A stretch of 23,878 nt of DNA from Folioceros fuciformis (taxonomy: Eukaryota > Anthocerotophyta > Anthocerotopsida > Anthocerotales): the NCBI GenBank assembly GCA_049999805.1, contig JBNGIO010001763.1, positions 1 to 23,878 of the forward strand, in the 5' to 3' direction. Shown piece after piece: positions 11,216 to 19,940 of the stretch (its first letter is position 1; each line of letters starts with the position of its first letter). Below the pieces are notes generated by a model. It was not told the DNA's origin. It saw nothing but the letters and a program-made list of their open reading frames with translations, and did not search any database. The position numbers and the translations under genes are program-made.

Positions 11216-12293
11216 CAGGAAGGTGCGAGGAAGCCGTGGTGTTGCGAGATCTAGGAATCGGGTTGCACAGGAGTTAGACGTTTGGCCTGCATTTTCCACT
11301 CGAGGTGGCGTAGCATGGAGGTATGATTTTGTGTCGAGCGTGAGCCGAGACTTTTGCACCGGCTGTGCTCAAGGCGCAGAGGCTGCTTCTTTGGAGGTGG
11401 GTTCTGTTCCCAAGTCCGATACCAAGGCGGCTGAACCCCCCTCGGATTTGAAGATTGCCAAGAGGGTGGTTGAGGTGCTAGGGAAGGGGAAATGGGGGGA
11501 GGATCGAGGCAAGAGCGTGGAGGGGCTAGGGTGGTACATGACCCCGCACAGAGTGAACATGGTGGTGAAGAGGCTGAGTGTGAATGCGGACATGGCATGG
11601 GGTTTCTTCAACTGGGCTGCCGGTCAGCCGGGGTTCAAGCACAACGGCCACACCTATTACACCATGATGAATGTGTTCGGGCGGAGTGGGAACTTCAGGG
11701 CCATGGAAAATCTGCTGGAGGCGATGCACCAAGAGGGCTGCCCACCCGATGCTCCCACCTACAACATACTTGTGAAGTGGTACGGGAGGCTGTGGAACGT
11801 GAAGGAAGCTGTGAGGGTTGTGGCGGGCATGGAGGCACAGGGCTGCAAGCCCAATAAGGAGACTTATAACTCTCTCCTCCACTCCCTTGCGAAGCAGAGG
11901 TTCCACTACGAGGCTATGAGGGTGTACCAGCAGATGATTCTGGCCGGGTGCCGGCCCAACAACCACACGCACGCTGTTATGATTCGAAGCTTGGGAGCCT
12001 CGGGCAAGATCCAAGAAGCTTGTCAGCTGTTCGAGCGCATGCCGGAGGCTAAATGTAAACGCAGTGAGCTTGCTTACAGTGCCATGATAGAGGTGCACTC
12101 CAAGGCAGGGAACGTGGAGGAAGTTGCAGAATTGTTCAGACGCATGAAAGATGCTCGTCTCACTCCGGATGAAGCTACTTATGAGCTCATAGCAGAAACA
12201 TTGAAGGGTGCAGGCTTAACAGATGAGGCCGATACCGTTACATGGGAGAGACAATACAAATATCCGTCCAGGAGAAGGCGACGAGGGCGATAA
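11109..12293 (+). CDS. P-class pentatricopeptide repeat (PPR) protein, organelle-targeted
   Basis: PPR proteins bind organellar RNA sequence-specifically and act in RNA stability, splicing or translation. From ATG 11109 the product is 394 aa and intronless, as most plant PPR genes are. The frame is open upstream to 11061 but without an ATG. The N-terminus is rich in Arg, Ala and Ser and poor in acids, suggesting a mitochondrial or plastid transit peptide. Five 35-residue repeats follow in tandem, starting at HTYYTMM, PTYNILV, ETYNSLL, HTHAVMI and LAYSAMI, with a sixth partial one at ATYELIA. Residues 5/35 of the repeats read Y/D, N/N, N/N, A/S and S/D; under the published PPR code the N/N pairs favour pyrimidines and S/D favours G. 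There is no E/DYW editing domain and no SMR domain. The preceding FNWAAGQPGFKHNGHTY block resembles P-class proteins of the At1g18900/At1g74750 type (from memory). It ends in an Arg-rich tail. Confidence 0.9.
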   Translation: MPNAITCWRLASSAQRKRIVGAARFLREGVGCQEVDRKVRGSRGVARSRNRVAQELDVWPAFSTRGGVAWRYDFVSSVSRDFCTGCAQGAEAASLEVGSVPKSDTKAAEPPSDLKIAKRVVEVLGKGKWGEDRGKSVEGLGWYMTPHRVNMVVKRLSVNADMAWGFFNWAAGQPGFKHNGHTYYTMMNVFGRSGNFRAMENLLEAMHQEGCPPDAPTYNILVKWYGRLWNVKEAVRVVAGMEAQGCKPNKETYNSLLHSLAKQRFHYEAMRVYQQMILAGCRPNNHTHAVMIRSLGASGKIQEACQLFERMPEAKCKRSELAYSAMIEVHSKAGNVEEVAELFRRMKDARLTPDEATYELIAETLKGAGLTDEADTVTWERQYKYPSRRRRRGR

Positions 12294-13260
12294 TCCAGAC
12301 TGGTCTCCTTTCCAGCCACCGCCGCAGTCAAGCTGCATGGGCCTTTATGATGCGAACCAAGGTAACATTTCTCAGTTCACAATCCAAGTTCTCGCATTCT
12401 GGAACCAGGTTGTCACTCCTGTGATGATGTGGATCCTAAATGCAGTACATGGGTGTCAATCTGTAGGCATTGAGACAAGCAACAACCCCCTCAAGGAAGG
12501 GCGCAAATTCAGCCTGTCGCGAAACCAGCTCAGTGGATTTGAGCTGTGGATTTGAGCCCAAGTGATGCAAGGGTGGCCACAGAGCTGCAGGCTCATCATC
12601 AGCAGAATCCCTGCAATCGGAATGAGCTTCTGTGAGTATTCCCGCCAGGTCATGCACGCATGCCATCCCCGCATGCCTGCCGGCACTACTGACTATTGAA
12701 GGAATATGTGCCATCAAATGTACATCGAATTGAAGCAAGGGTACAACTTCACTTCAAAGCCATAGAGAGGATGGCGTTAACATTTCCAACAAACTCAGAA
12801 ACTTGTAACAAATGTAACCGATGATGGTCACTTTAGCACGAAGTGAGTTTCAGTCATCCCTCCTCGTAGATTATGTCGACTGCTTCTCTGGGCAATGAAG
12901 AAAAAAATGGTGTTCACACAAAGCCTTCGATTGCACCTTGAAGTGGAGTCATGACGGTGCCACCTCGCTTGCGTGGTGGTAACGTCAAAAGATGACGGCG
13001 GCTGCGAATCCGGCGAGAGACTTGGACAAGAAAGGAAAGAGTTACTGTGCTGAACGCAGCAGCATGCCACATCTGGAGCTATATCCAGAGCGCTGTCTGG
13101 CTCTGGCTTGAAATCAGGAAAAGGCTGACAGTGTGACGTGCACAGCTCTGCTGCCTTGGCAGCTCTGTGAAACGCCGCGTGCCCTCGCTCCACTTCAGCA
13201 TCCCCCTCCGCCCTCGGCTGAAAGGGGATCATAAACACCGAGCAGGATGGCAGCCTAGTA
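12294..13260. other. PPR 3' UTR and upstream region of the LEA gene
   Basis: No convincing gene is seen. A 136-codon open frame on the minus strand (13238-12828) has no recognisable domain and probably arises by chance. Near 12804-12824 there is one copy of a 21-nt repeat found again after the LEA gene. A TGACGTGC element (ACGT core typical of ABRE/G-box-like sites) lies at about 13134-13141, upstream of the LEA start. Confidence 0.45.
12804..12824 (+). repeat. 21-nt direct repeat, left copy (flanks LEA gene)
   Basis: The sequence GTAACAAATGTAACCGATGA plus a final T recurs at 15401-15421 with one mismatch (T to C at position 9). Flanking bases do not match beyond the unit. The copies lie about 510 nt after the PPR stop and 330 nt after the LEA stop. 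Confidence 0.6.
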
Positions 13261-13270
13261 TCAGCTTGAG

Positions 13271-13282
13271 TTTATAGACGTG
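13271..13282 (+). promoter_or_regulatory. Probable TATA box with adjacent ACGTG (ABRE-like) core of the LEA gene
   Basis: TTTATAGA at 13271-13278 is a plausible TATA box about 230 nt upstream of the LEA ATG. ACGTG at 13278-13282 directly follows, and another ACGTG core lies near 13136. ACGTG cores are the heart of abscisic-acid response elements, which commonly control LEA genes. Whether they work here is inference. Confidence 0.4.
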
Positions 13283-13505
13283 CTCTTGAAGTTTCAGTCT
13301 GTATGTTCTCATACTGTGTACAAGCATCTTGCTCTCCTGCCCCCGTCGGCCTTGCATGCATAAGCCCCCGCCAAGCATCTACATTCCGCAAGGTTGATCG
13401 AGTTGTGCTCCCAGGATCTTGCAGCCTTCGAGCAAGCTTCGCAACCAGCAGGAGAAGGATTGGCATCAGGTCCAGCTGAGGTCGAAGTCGAGGAACATTG
13501 TGGCC

Positions 13506-15068
13506 ATGGCGTCGGAGAAGGAGTTCAAACGTGAAGAGCACCGCACGGATGCCAGGAAGGAGGCGGACGAGAGATCGGGCTCTGCCAAGGAGAAGGCGTC
13601 CTCTGCCACCGACAAAGCGAGGGAGTCCGTAGCGGAGTACGGCAGTGCGGCAGCGGACTCCGCTGCTGCCGCCTTGAAGGAGGCGCAGGACCGGTTCATC
13701 AGGGCCAAGGAAACTCTGGCGGAGGCGACGGACAGGAGCAAGGAAGCCACTGCGGACAAGGCGAGCCAGGCTGCGGAAAAAGCGACCGAGACCAGGGAGA
13801 GTGCGCAGCAGACAGCAGTGGAGACGAAGGACTCTGCCATGGGAACGCTGCAAGACATGGTGGAGGTGGCGAGGAAGAAGCTGGAAGAGTTCACGGGGGC
13901 TGGGAGAGAACGTTTGGAGCAGGCCGCGAGCGGCACTCAGGAGACCGCCGAGAGCGCCAGAGACAAGGCAGGTGAAATGGCGCAGTCTACCAAGGACAAG
14001 GCGGGTGAGATGGCACAGTCTACGAAGGACAAGGCAGGGCAGACTGCGGAGTCGGCCAAGCAGAGCACTGTCGAGACTGCGGAGTCAATGAGACAGCGCG
14101 CGGGGGAGACCATGGAGGAATTCAAGCACAGAGTGGAGGATGCTTCTTCCAGAGCCGGTGAGACGAAGGAGGAAGCTAAACGGAGAGTAGAGGAAGCGGG
14201 CGGTAGGGCTCGGGACTCAGCGGCCGATACCACGGAGTCTGCTACGCAAAAGGCATCGGAAACCACGGAATCTGTCAAGCACAAGGCAGCGGAAACCACC
14301 GAGTCCGCGAAGCAGAAGGCATCTGAGACCAAGGAATCCATGAAGCAGAAAGCATCTGAAACCACAGAATCAATAAAGCAGCGCGCGGGAGAGACCAAGG
14401 AGGAGTTCAATCGCCGACTGGAGGAGGGAGCAAGGAAGGCAGGGGAGACGAAGGAGGAGGCGAAGCGGAAGGCGGAGGAAGCAGCACAGACAGGAGCCGA
14501 GGCCAAGGATTCTGCTAAGCAAAAGACATCAGAGACCACTGAGTCTGCCAAGCAGAAGGCATCGGAGATGGCGGAATCCATGAAGCAGCGCGCCGGGGAG
14601 AGCGCGGAGGAGTTCAAGCGCAGAGTGGAGGAGGTTGCTACCAAGGCCGGGAAGACGAAGGAAGAGGCGAAGAGACGAGCGGAGGAAGCTACCAAGAGAG
14701 CCGGGGAGAGTACGGAGTCCAAGAAGGAGCGATCCGGAGAAAGCGAGGAAGAAGTAAAGCGGCGAGCGGAGGAAGCCGCTCGCAGATCCACGGATTACAC
14801 CAGGGAGCACGCTGCTGCTGCAGAGCATCCCAAGGGCATTTTGCAAGCTTTGGGAGAGAAGGTGATGCAGCTTAAGGATGCGGTTGTGGGAAGTCCTCAC
14901 CCTCACCCTCAGGAAGCTGGAGTGATTCAGAAGCATGACGACATGGGACAGAAGCTGGCTGCTGCTGCTTCAGCTGATCCACAGTACGCTGGTGTGCCGG
15001 ATGTTACCACGGACCCCATGGAAGAGGTGGTCGAACGAGATGACAAATCCAAAGATGCAAGGTTGTAA
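13506..15068 (+). CDS. Group-3 late embryogenesis abundant (LEA_4-type) protein
   Basis: Group-3 LEA proteins are disordered in water, fold into amphipathic helices on drying, and protect membranes and proteins during desiccation. ATG 13506 sits in a good context (GCCATGGCG). The frame is open further up to 13419 but without an ATG. The product is 520 aa, highly charged and rich in A, E, K, T and S, and I see no Cys or Trp. Degenerate 11-residue repeats of the TAESAKxKAxE kind run from about residue 90 to 430. On top of these, three 46-residue modules occur at about 186-231, 281-326 and 350-395, each built as TESxKQRAGE, EEFxRRxEE, KAGETKEEAKRRxEEA. A less repetitive C-terminal domain (about 435-520) carries an HPHPH stretch. 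No clear signal peptide is visible, so cytosol or nucleus is likely. The strong codon bias produces long antisense open frames, which are not genes. Confidence 0.9.
   Translation: MASEKEFKREEHRTDARKEADERSGSAKEKASSATDKARESVAEYGSAAADSAAAALKEAQDRFIRAKETLAEATDRSKEATADKASQAAEKATETRESAQQTAVETKDSAMGTLQDMVEVARKKLEEFTGAGRERLEQAASGTQETAESARDKAGEMAQSTKDKAGEMAQSTKDKAGQTAESAKQSTVETAESMRQRAGETMEEFKHRVEDASSRAGETKEEAKRRVEEAGGRARDSAADTTESATQKASETTESVKHKAAETTESAKQKASETKESMKQKASETTESIKQRAGETKEEFNRRLEEGARKAGETKEEAKRKAEEAAQTGAEAKDSAKQKTSETTESAKQKASEMAESMKQRAGESAEEFKRRVEEVATKAGKTKEEAKRRAEEATKRAGESTESKKERSGESEEEVKRRAEEAARRSTDYTREHAAAAEHPKGILQALGEKVMQLKDAVVGSPHPHPQEAGVIQKHDDMGQKLAAAASADPQYAGVPDVTTDPMEEVVERDDKSKDARL
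14061..14690 (+). repeat. Three in-frame 138-nt modules inside the LEA gene
   Basis: Module positions are about 14061-14198, 14346-14483 and 14553-14690. They encode aligned 46-residue blocks with the same order of sub-motifs. The spacers between module starts are 285 and 207 nt, multiples of 3, consistent with growth of the gene by unequal in-frame duplication of a larger unit. Confidence 0.75.
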
Positions 15069-15347
15069 ATTCCTGGATCCATTGTTACCAGGTCTTGTCG
15101 GACGTTTTATAATCTGTACATAGCTCTTCCTCAGTGACGGAAGGATAGTATATCTCTGTCCAAAACTGTTTGTGGGTACCAGCGTGCCATCCAAGTGAGC
15201 TTGGATTTGCGGTGTGCACTCGTAGATTTGATGTACTGCGTAGAGTTGTTTTTGTACATATGTAAGCCATGACTTGAAAGATCGACCTTACGAGATGCTC
15301 TTGAATAGACTTGTGCTTCACACAAAGCTCTGCACTAATCCATGGTC

Positions 15348-15369
15348 TCCAATGCTTTCTCGCATTGGA
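15348..15369 (+). other. Short inverted repeat (8-bp stem, 6-nt loop)
   Basis: TCCAATGC and GCATTGGA form a perfect stem separated by TTTCTC. It lies about 280 nt after the LEA stop. It could be an RNA hairpin near the LEA transcript end, or chance; no family is recognised. Confidence 0.3.
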
Positions 15370-15400
15370 TTGGAGGCTATGGTATTCTTACATCCAATAC

Positions 15401-15421
15401 GTAACAAACGTAACCGATGAT
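15401..15421 (+). repeat. 21-nt direct repeat, right copy (flanks LEA gene)
   Basis: It matches 12804-12824 at 20 of 21 positions in the same orientation, about 2.6 kb away, with the LEA gene between. No longer homology surrounds it. Possible origins are a shared 3' regulatory element, a remnant of a dispersed repeat, or the duplicated ends of an old insertion. Confidence 0.6.
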
Positions 15422-15744
15422 CGACGGCGGGCAAGTGAAACAACAGATGACACTGTCAGCCAGTTTTTTATGTCTGGATTCTACGGAAGGAATTGGAGTG
15501 GCATGCGAACTGGTGAATATCCACGAAGCCAACTGGAAGCAAGTGATGACCTGGAGGGTGAAAGGAATTTCAGTGTTGCCAGACGTGCGAACGGGTCTGT
15601 GGCCCAGATGCTGCCAAGTCTGCTGGCCTGACTTGAGCTGGGTGTGCAGCGGGGATGGCATTTTGCGAGTGAGCCTAAGGAGGTGGTGACGTGCAAGAGC
15701 TCGGCTTTAATTCCCGGGCTAAGGATTGTACAAACTCCTGGGCT

Positions 15745-17399
15745 ATGGCGGGGTTGGCTTCCTGCTCCTCCACCTGGGTTGCCTCTTCCTGCGTGAAGCA
15801 AGCTGGTGTGCGGCAGGATTGTTCCGTGTCGGATTGTCGCACTGCTGCCATTGCATTCGGCAGTCCGCCCGCCCCGTTGGGTCCGAGGGTTTTGGGGGCG
15901 GCTCCATTGCACCTTTGTTCGTCACACTTTGCCGGGACTCGATGGGTGGATGCTTCAGCGCTTTCGATCAGCGGGGAGGAATTGAGGGATAAACGCAGAG
16001 GGGTGATGAGAGCTGCAACTCCGGGCACTTTGCAGGAAGAGGCAGCTGCTCCTGGAACCAGCGATTCTCCCTTCCAAGTGACCTATCTGGAGGTCTGTTC
16101 ACGACTGGTCATGGCATGGCAAGTTGGCAAGTTGTGGCATAGTCTTGCATCGGTGCCTTGATTTGCTTTCATGTGGCAGGGGAACAGCTGGTTGTGGAAG
16201 GTGGGAGACGTAACCATTTTGGTGGACCCGGTGTTGGTGGGAAATTTGGACTTCGGGATTCCCATCTTGTACGATGCGGCAAAGCTGCAGATGAAGGACT
16301 TCCAAGTATTGCTTCAGTGTTTAAACGCCTTGTTGGTTGGAAGGGATGTAATCTGCTGTTGCATGGCCCATGACCCGTTTGCTCTCCTTTGTCCTCGGCA
16401 TTTCAGCTGGAAGATCTACCTGCCATTGATGTCTTGCTCATCACTCAAGGTTACGATGACCACTGCCATGCGAAAACACTGGGCCCCTTGTCCAAGATGT
16501 TGCCAGACCTGAAGGTCATTTCCTCCCCAAACGCGGAGCCTATCTTGAAGAATTTCTATAAAGAGGTACTGGATGCCGTCCTCCCTGCCGGACTTCCCTC
16601 CCGGCTGATCTTCCTCCTCCACCAGATGCTTATGGCGTTTTTCTTGGCAGGTGACCTACCTTGAACCTGGCGATACTACCACAGTGAAAGGGCGAAAATC
16701 TGAGCTGAAAATTCGTGCCTCCCCTGGACCCGTCCTGGGTCCCCCCTGGCAACGGCCTGAAAATGGGTAAGTCTGCTGGCTTCTCCGTCACCCTCATGTT
16801 GAACACAGCCACTTAGGAAGTCATGGAGTCGCCCTGCACGGCACCTGTAGGTACTTCCTGCAGCTGCTGGACCCAAAGCTGTCCATATACTATGAGCCTC
16901 ATTGCGTCTTCAACCGATCTCTCTTGGAGAAGGAGGAGCCAATCGACATTCTTCTAACTCCGGTTGTCAAGCAAGTCCTACCTGGATACACTCTTGTATC
17001 AGGCCAGGAGGATGCAGTAGAGCTGGCCAAACTGCTGAGACCCAAGTAACCTTATCTCACCTTCTTCCTTCTCCTCCTCCGTCTCCTCCTCGTGGTGTGC
17101 CATCATTTGTTAATGCCATTCAACTCATGGGTCTCATGCTCTGCCAGGTACGTCCTGACAATGAGGAATGGCGAGTTGGATGCCAAAGGCCTCCTCAGCC
17201 AGATTGTGAAACAGAAGGGCACGACTGAAGAGTTCAAGGTAGCCTTTTCCTTACCGCTGTCCGGTATTCGATCGTTTCCTTGTTCACCACTCGCATTCGG
17301 GGCTTGTGATTACAGGAGCTTCTGGCCAAATCTCTTCCAAATGTGAGCGTGTTGGAGCCGAAGCCTGGAATGCCAGTCACTGTGTCCCTTGCTTCATAG
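15745..17399 (+). CDS. Plastid-type metallo-beta-lactamase-fold protein (UlaG-like), seven exons
   Basis: Exons: 15745-16092, 16180-16305, 16407-16565, 16651-16766, 16851-17045, 17148-17238, 17316-17399; introns of 77-102 nt, all GT-AG, give a continuous 372-aa frame. The first exon encodes a Ser/Ala/Cys-rich, acid-poor start that looks like a chloroplast transit peptide. The body is the plant family related to UlaG-like lactonases (Arabidopsis At4g33540 type, from memory): VTYLEGNSWLWKVGDVTILV, then NLDFGIPILYDAAK, LLITQGYDDHCH, GPVLGPPWQRPENGY, IYYEPHC, VVKQVLPGYTLVSGQEDA and RNGELDAKGLL. The usual zinc motif HxHxDH reads QxYxDH-like here (T-Q-G-Y-D-D-H), keeping only Asp and the last His. 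Substrate is unknown. A hydrolase role is inferred from fold only, and the lost ligands make classical two-zinc chemistry doubtful. Confidence 0.9.
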
Positions 17400-18000
17400 A
17401 TTCGTAGCAACAACATGGATATTACACATTAGCCCGAGGTCCAACTTCCTCCTAGGAGCCTTGTCAGAGATCGGCCTCAGCACCAAGACTGCGCGGGCCG
17501 AAGGAAAACCACACCCTCCTTTTGCAATCTCGTAAGGTGGGCCCAGCAGAGAGCAGTGCATTAGTGTACAGCAAACTACACGGTATTTTCAGATGTCACA
17601 GGAACTATGAAAGGTAGAATGGAAAAATCGGAACTCTTTTTAGAGTTAGACGGATTTCCCTTATGGTACATCTAGCTACATACTTGCTCCCCAGCGATGT
17701 CCGTTCACTCTATCAAAGATTCTTGCCCATGCAACCAACTCGAGCCTGCCCGTCCCTACTCCTTTTGCGATTCAACCCGTGAGGTCGATCATGAAAAAAC
17801 AGAAAGAAAGACAGGGGCCAGCCAGGGTGAACGTTATGCCTGCACGGACATATGGTCCCTTGTTGCTGCGAAGCATATAAATTCCGTCCTGCTCGTAACC
17901 GCATCCGTGATCCTGTCCACACGCAGTTACCGAACTCCAAGGCACCGGCAATGTCGGGCATCCACACAAATCTCACAGTATCCTTGTCGTTTCGGCGAAT
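17400..18000. other. Intergenic region after the metallo-beta-lactamase-fold gene
   Basis: No gene is recognised. A 153-codon minus-strand open frame (18174-17713) overlaps the promoter of the secreted-protein gene. It has no recognised domain, and its upstream end lies in DNA duplicated at 20140-20200. It is not called as a gene. Confidence 0.4.
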
Positions 18001-18004
18001 AGCG

Positions 18005-18780
18005 ATCTTGTGAAGGCATTTCTCCAAGGGCACCAACATTTGTTTAATCCATCCGATCACTTTCATCATATAATACAAGCTCGAAGCACTGCAAGGAGAT
18101 GACGAATTGCTTTCACGCACACGGAGGTGCGGGCAGTATATAAAGCGAGGCCTACGAGCAAGGGAGGCCAGCAATCGATCTCATCGCAGACCCAGCTGTG
18201 TTCAGTTGTGCACCTCTTACCCAGTGCAGTCCAAGCTTGGAGCGCTCGGATATGGCAGGATCAGTAGCTGGGCTCAAGTCCTCCCGCTTGGTGCTGCTGC
18301 TCATGGCAGCCATGCTGCTGCTTTCCTGCTTCGTGCAGCCGGCCAAGGCACAAAGCCTGCAAATCCAGATCACCATCGAGGGACCGCCCGGTTCGGGTGT
18401 TCTGCTCAACGAAACCAACGGTGAGCTCCGGTTGTTGTATCCTGGTGCTATCTCTCCCGTTTTTTATTTCAGGGGACAATGGATAGATGTGCTCTGTAGG
18501 ATTGATCATGACCTCCGTCTGACCATGTGCAGCTACTCTTACAAGTGGCAACACCCTTACCTACCCGTTTTCTCTCCCTGGCATCCCTGGAGTTCCAGTT
18601 CGTAAGTTCGCCGTTCAGGATTCTTTGAAAGTCACTGTCTGAAGGTTGATTGTGGAATTGGATTGTGTGTTGTGGTGCTGGCCATGGGGATCGACTTTGA
18701 AGTGGCTGACGGGAGCCCCGTATTTTGATCTGAGGGATGTGTGGTGATCCCCGTTTGTTCATACATGTGGATGCAGCGTC
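18005..18780 (+). repeat. Left arm of a diverged inverted duplication
   Basis: The promoter, 5' UTR and early coding region of the secreted-protein gene match the reverse complement of about 19632-20200. Aligned landmarks include TTTAATCCA (18040 region), CATCATATAATA (18065), CTTTCACGCACA (18111), CAGCAATCGATCTCAT (18171) and the first 126 coding bases, which show 23 mismatches (about 82% identity). Confidence 0.75.
18136..18143 (+). promoter_or_regulatory. TATA box of the secreted-protein gene
   Basis: TATATAAA lies 116 nt upstream of the ATG at 18252, implying transcription from about 18165-18175. The equivalent place in the inverted copy reads TATATCAAA, a weakened version. Confidence 0.6.
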
Positions 18781-18820
18781 CATTGCTGCTGGCTTCAATC
18801 TCTCGATCAGTGCCCAGTAA
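18252..18820 (+). CDS. Small predicted secreted protein, unknown family, three exons
   Basis: I do not recognise this family. Preferred model: exons 18252-18420, 18533-18601 and 18777-18820, giving 93 aa. Intron 1 has GTGAGC...GTGCAG ends; intron 2 has a perfect GTAAGT donor and a TGCAG acceptor, and the phases join. The N-terminus has a clear signal peptide: a basic Lys/Arg segment, then LVLLLMAAMLLLSCF, with likely cleavage after PAKA-Q (about residue 33). The mature part of about 60 residues has possible N-glycosylation sites (NET, NAT, NLS), is rich in Gly, Pro and Thr, and has no Cys. Without splicing intron 2 the frame ends at TGA 18640-18642 (92 aa). A third possibility is a last exon at 20593-20657, in matching phase. 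The gene has its own TATA box and an inverted relative downstream. Extracellular or cell-wall location is inferred from the signal peptide only. Confidence 0.6.
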
Positions 18821-19609
18821 AGCGGTCTTGGTGGCGCGCGTTGCCGCAGCTAGAATAAGCTGCATGCCACCTATATAGCATGCGCAGTGGAGGGGCGTAG
18901 GTGCGTAGGCAGAGTTCCCGTAGGCGAGCTCTATTGCTCAAAATGGGTGAAAGCTTCCCAACAGCTGTGACACATTATGAGCAGTAGATGTGCACCTGGC
19001 GATAACCTGGCCGCGGCATCTGCTGTACCCGTAGTGTGTACTCTGCAGTCCCGTACTAGCGGACTACCATAGCTCTGAGATCTTTGTCACGATCAGTTCA
19101 TATAACTTCCTTTTCCGCAGCAGTGCACATGGACGAATGCCTCACAAACGTTTTGTTCATCAGCAGCATCTTTGCATACGAGATGATTTTGCACCCCTGC
19201 CGGGACCTCTTTTCCGATCGCTACTAGCCTTACACAATGCCGACATCCTCGAGCCTAACGTTCCTTGTGGCCATGTCCAGCAGGCAGCTCCCACAATTGA
19301 ACGGAAAAATCTAGTAGGAATGACACCCTGCAATACAGCACAGTGCCAGCCGTACCGATTCCTGTGGAGATTGTAAAAGATGCGAGTACCATGCAGCACA
19401 CGAGGTCATTAATTCATGCATGTGCAGTGCCCATGCCCGCCAATATCCAGAATGTGGAAGGTCGCGCCAGAGCTGGCGACCGGGACCGTGGAGGAGAGGA
19501 GAGGCGGGCCCGAATTCCCTCACCGCATTTGATCCCGCATCATGGAGAAGCTTGATGGAGCTTTTCTGTTAGCGAGCTGTCGGGGCAATGACTTGGGCTT
19601 GCCTCGGAG
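18821..19609. other. Spacer between the inverted copies
   Basis: No gene, RNA or element is recognised. Short open frames on both strands around 19137-19555 have no domain and no matching partner elsewhere in the window. In a read-through transcript this stretch would form the loop between the two inverted arms. Confidence 0.4.
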
Positions 19610-19940
19610 TTACTCGTCACGAGAGTGAAAGATCATCCTTGGAAGCTGGCCTATCTGTTTTGTGGCTGTGGCGACTTCAGAAAGCTCTAAAGATTGTCGG
19701 AGCGGAGAGCTTACTAATGGGTCGTAGGAAAGGCACATCGATATAGGATGGGAAATTGACTGCATGGCCAGTTTCAAGAGTAGCTGCAACGGCACCATCC
19801 GGTGCCTTTCTTTATATGGTGATGTTGGCTTCAACGCTTTGTGCCTTGACCATCTGCACGAAGCAGGAAAACAGCAGCATGGCCGCCACGGGCAGCACCA
19901 CAAAACGGGAGATCTTGAAGCCAACTACTGATCCTGCCAT
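19610..19940 (-). pseudogene. Inverted, decayed copy of the small secreted-protein gene
   Basis: From ATG 19940-19938 it encodes a signal peptide matching the 18252 gene (MAGSV-G-K-SR, then AAML-SCFVQ-KAQS). After ITI it meets TAA at 19814-19812, so only 42 residues are read. Past the stop the same frame continues with AATLETG..., corresponding to the exon-2 start ATLTSGN of the other copy. The acceptor-like TTGCAG is still present, but the 3' part of exon 1 and most of intron 1 are missing. A GTAAGC...CTTTAG stretch of only 28 nt (19714-19687) marks a collapsed second intron. Beyond it is a C-terminal coding segment (ELSEVATATKQIGQLPRM) ending at TAA 19612-19610. Internal deletions plus the stop suggest a pseudogene. 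A functional 42-aa secreted peptide is not excluded. Confidence 0.65.

Larger units (their letters stand above)
15069..15744. other. LEA 3' UTR and spacer before the metallo-beta-lactamase-fold gene
   Basis: No recognisable gene. TTTGTACATATGTAAG near 15250 resembles a plant polyadenylation far-upstream region. A short perfect hairpin (8-bp stem 15348-15355/15362-15369, loop of 6) is present. The second copy of the 21-nt repeat is at 15401-15421. A 106-codon frame at 15311-15631 has no recognisable feature and is not called. Confidence 0.45.

Noticed and set aside
12828-13238. 136-codon minus-strand frame upstream of LEA
   Set aside because: No domain or targeting signal, and its codons do not resemble those of neighbouring genes; probably chance in promoter DNA.
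13937-14791. 284-codon open frame antisense to the LEA gene
   Set aside because: It mirrors the strongly biased, repetitive LEA codons; its Ser/Ala/Leu-rich repeats are a direct shadow of the sense 11-mers, with no independent signal.
15311-15631. 106-codon plus-strand frame between LEA and the metallo-beta-lactamase-fold gene
   Set aside because: It spans the hairpin and the 21-nt repeat and has no recognisable domain; better read as UTR and spacer.
19610-19940. Inverted secreted-protein copy as a processed retrocopy
   Set aside because: Although introns look absent, homology extends through the promoter and both intron ends leave splice-site remnants, so a DNA duplication with deletions fits better.
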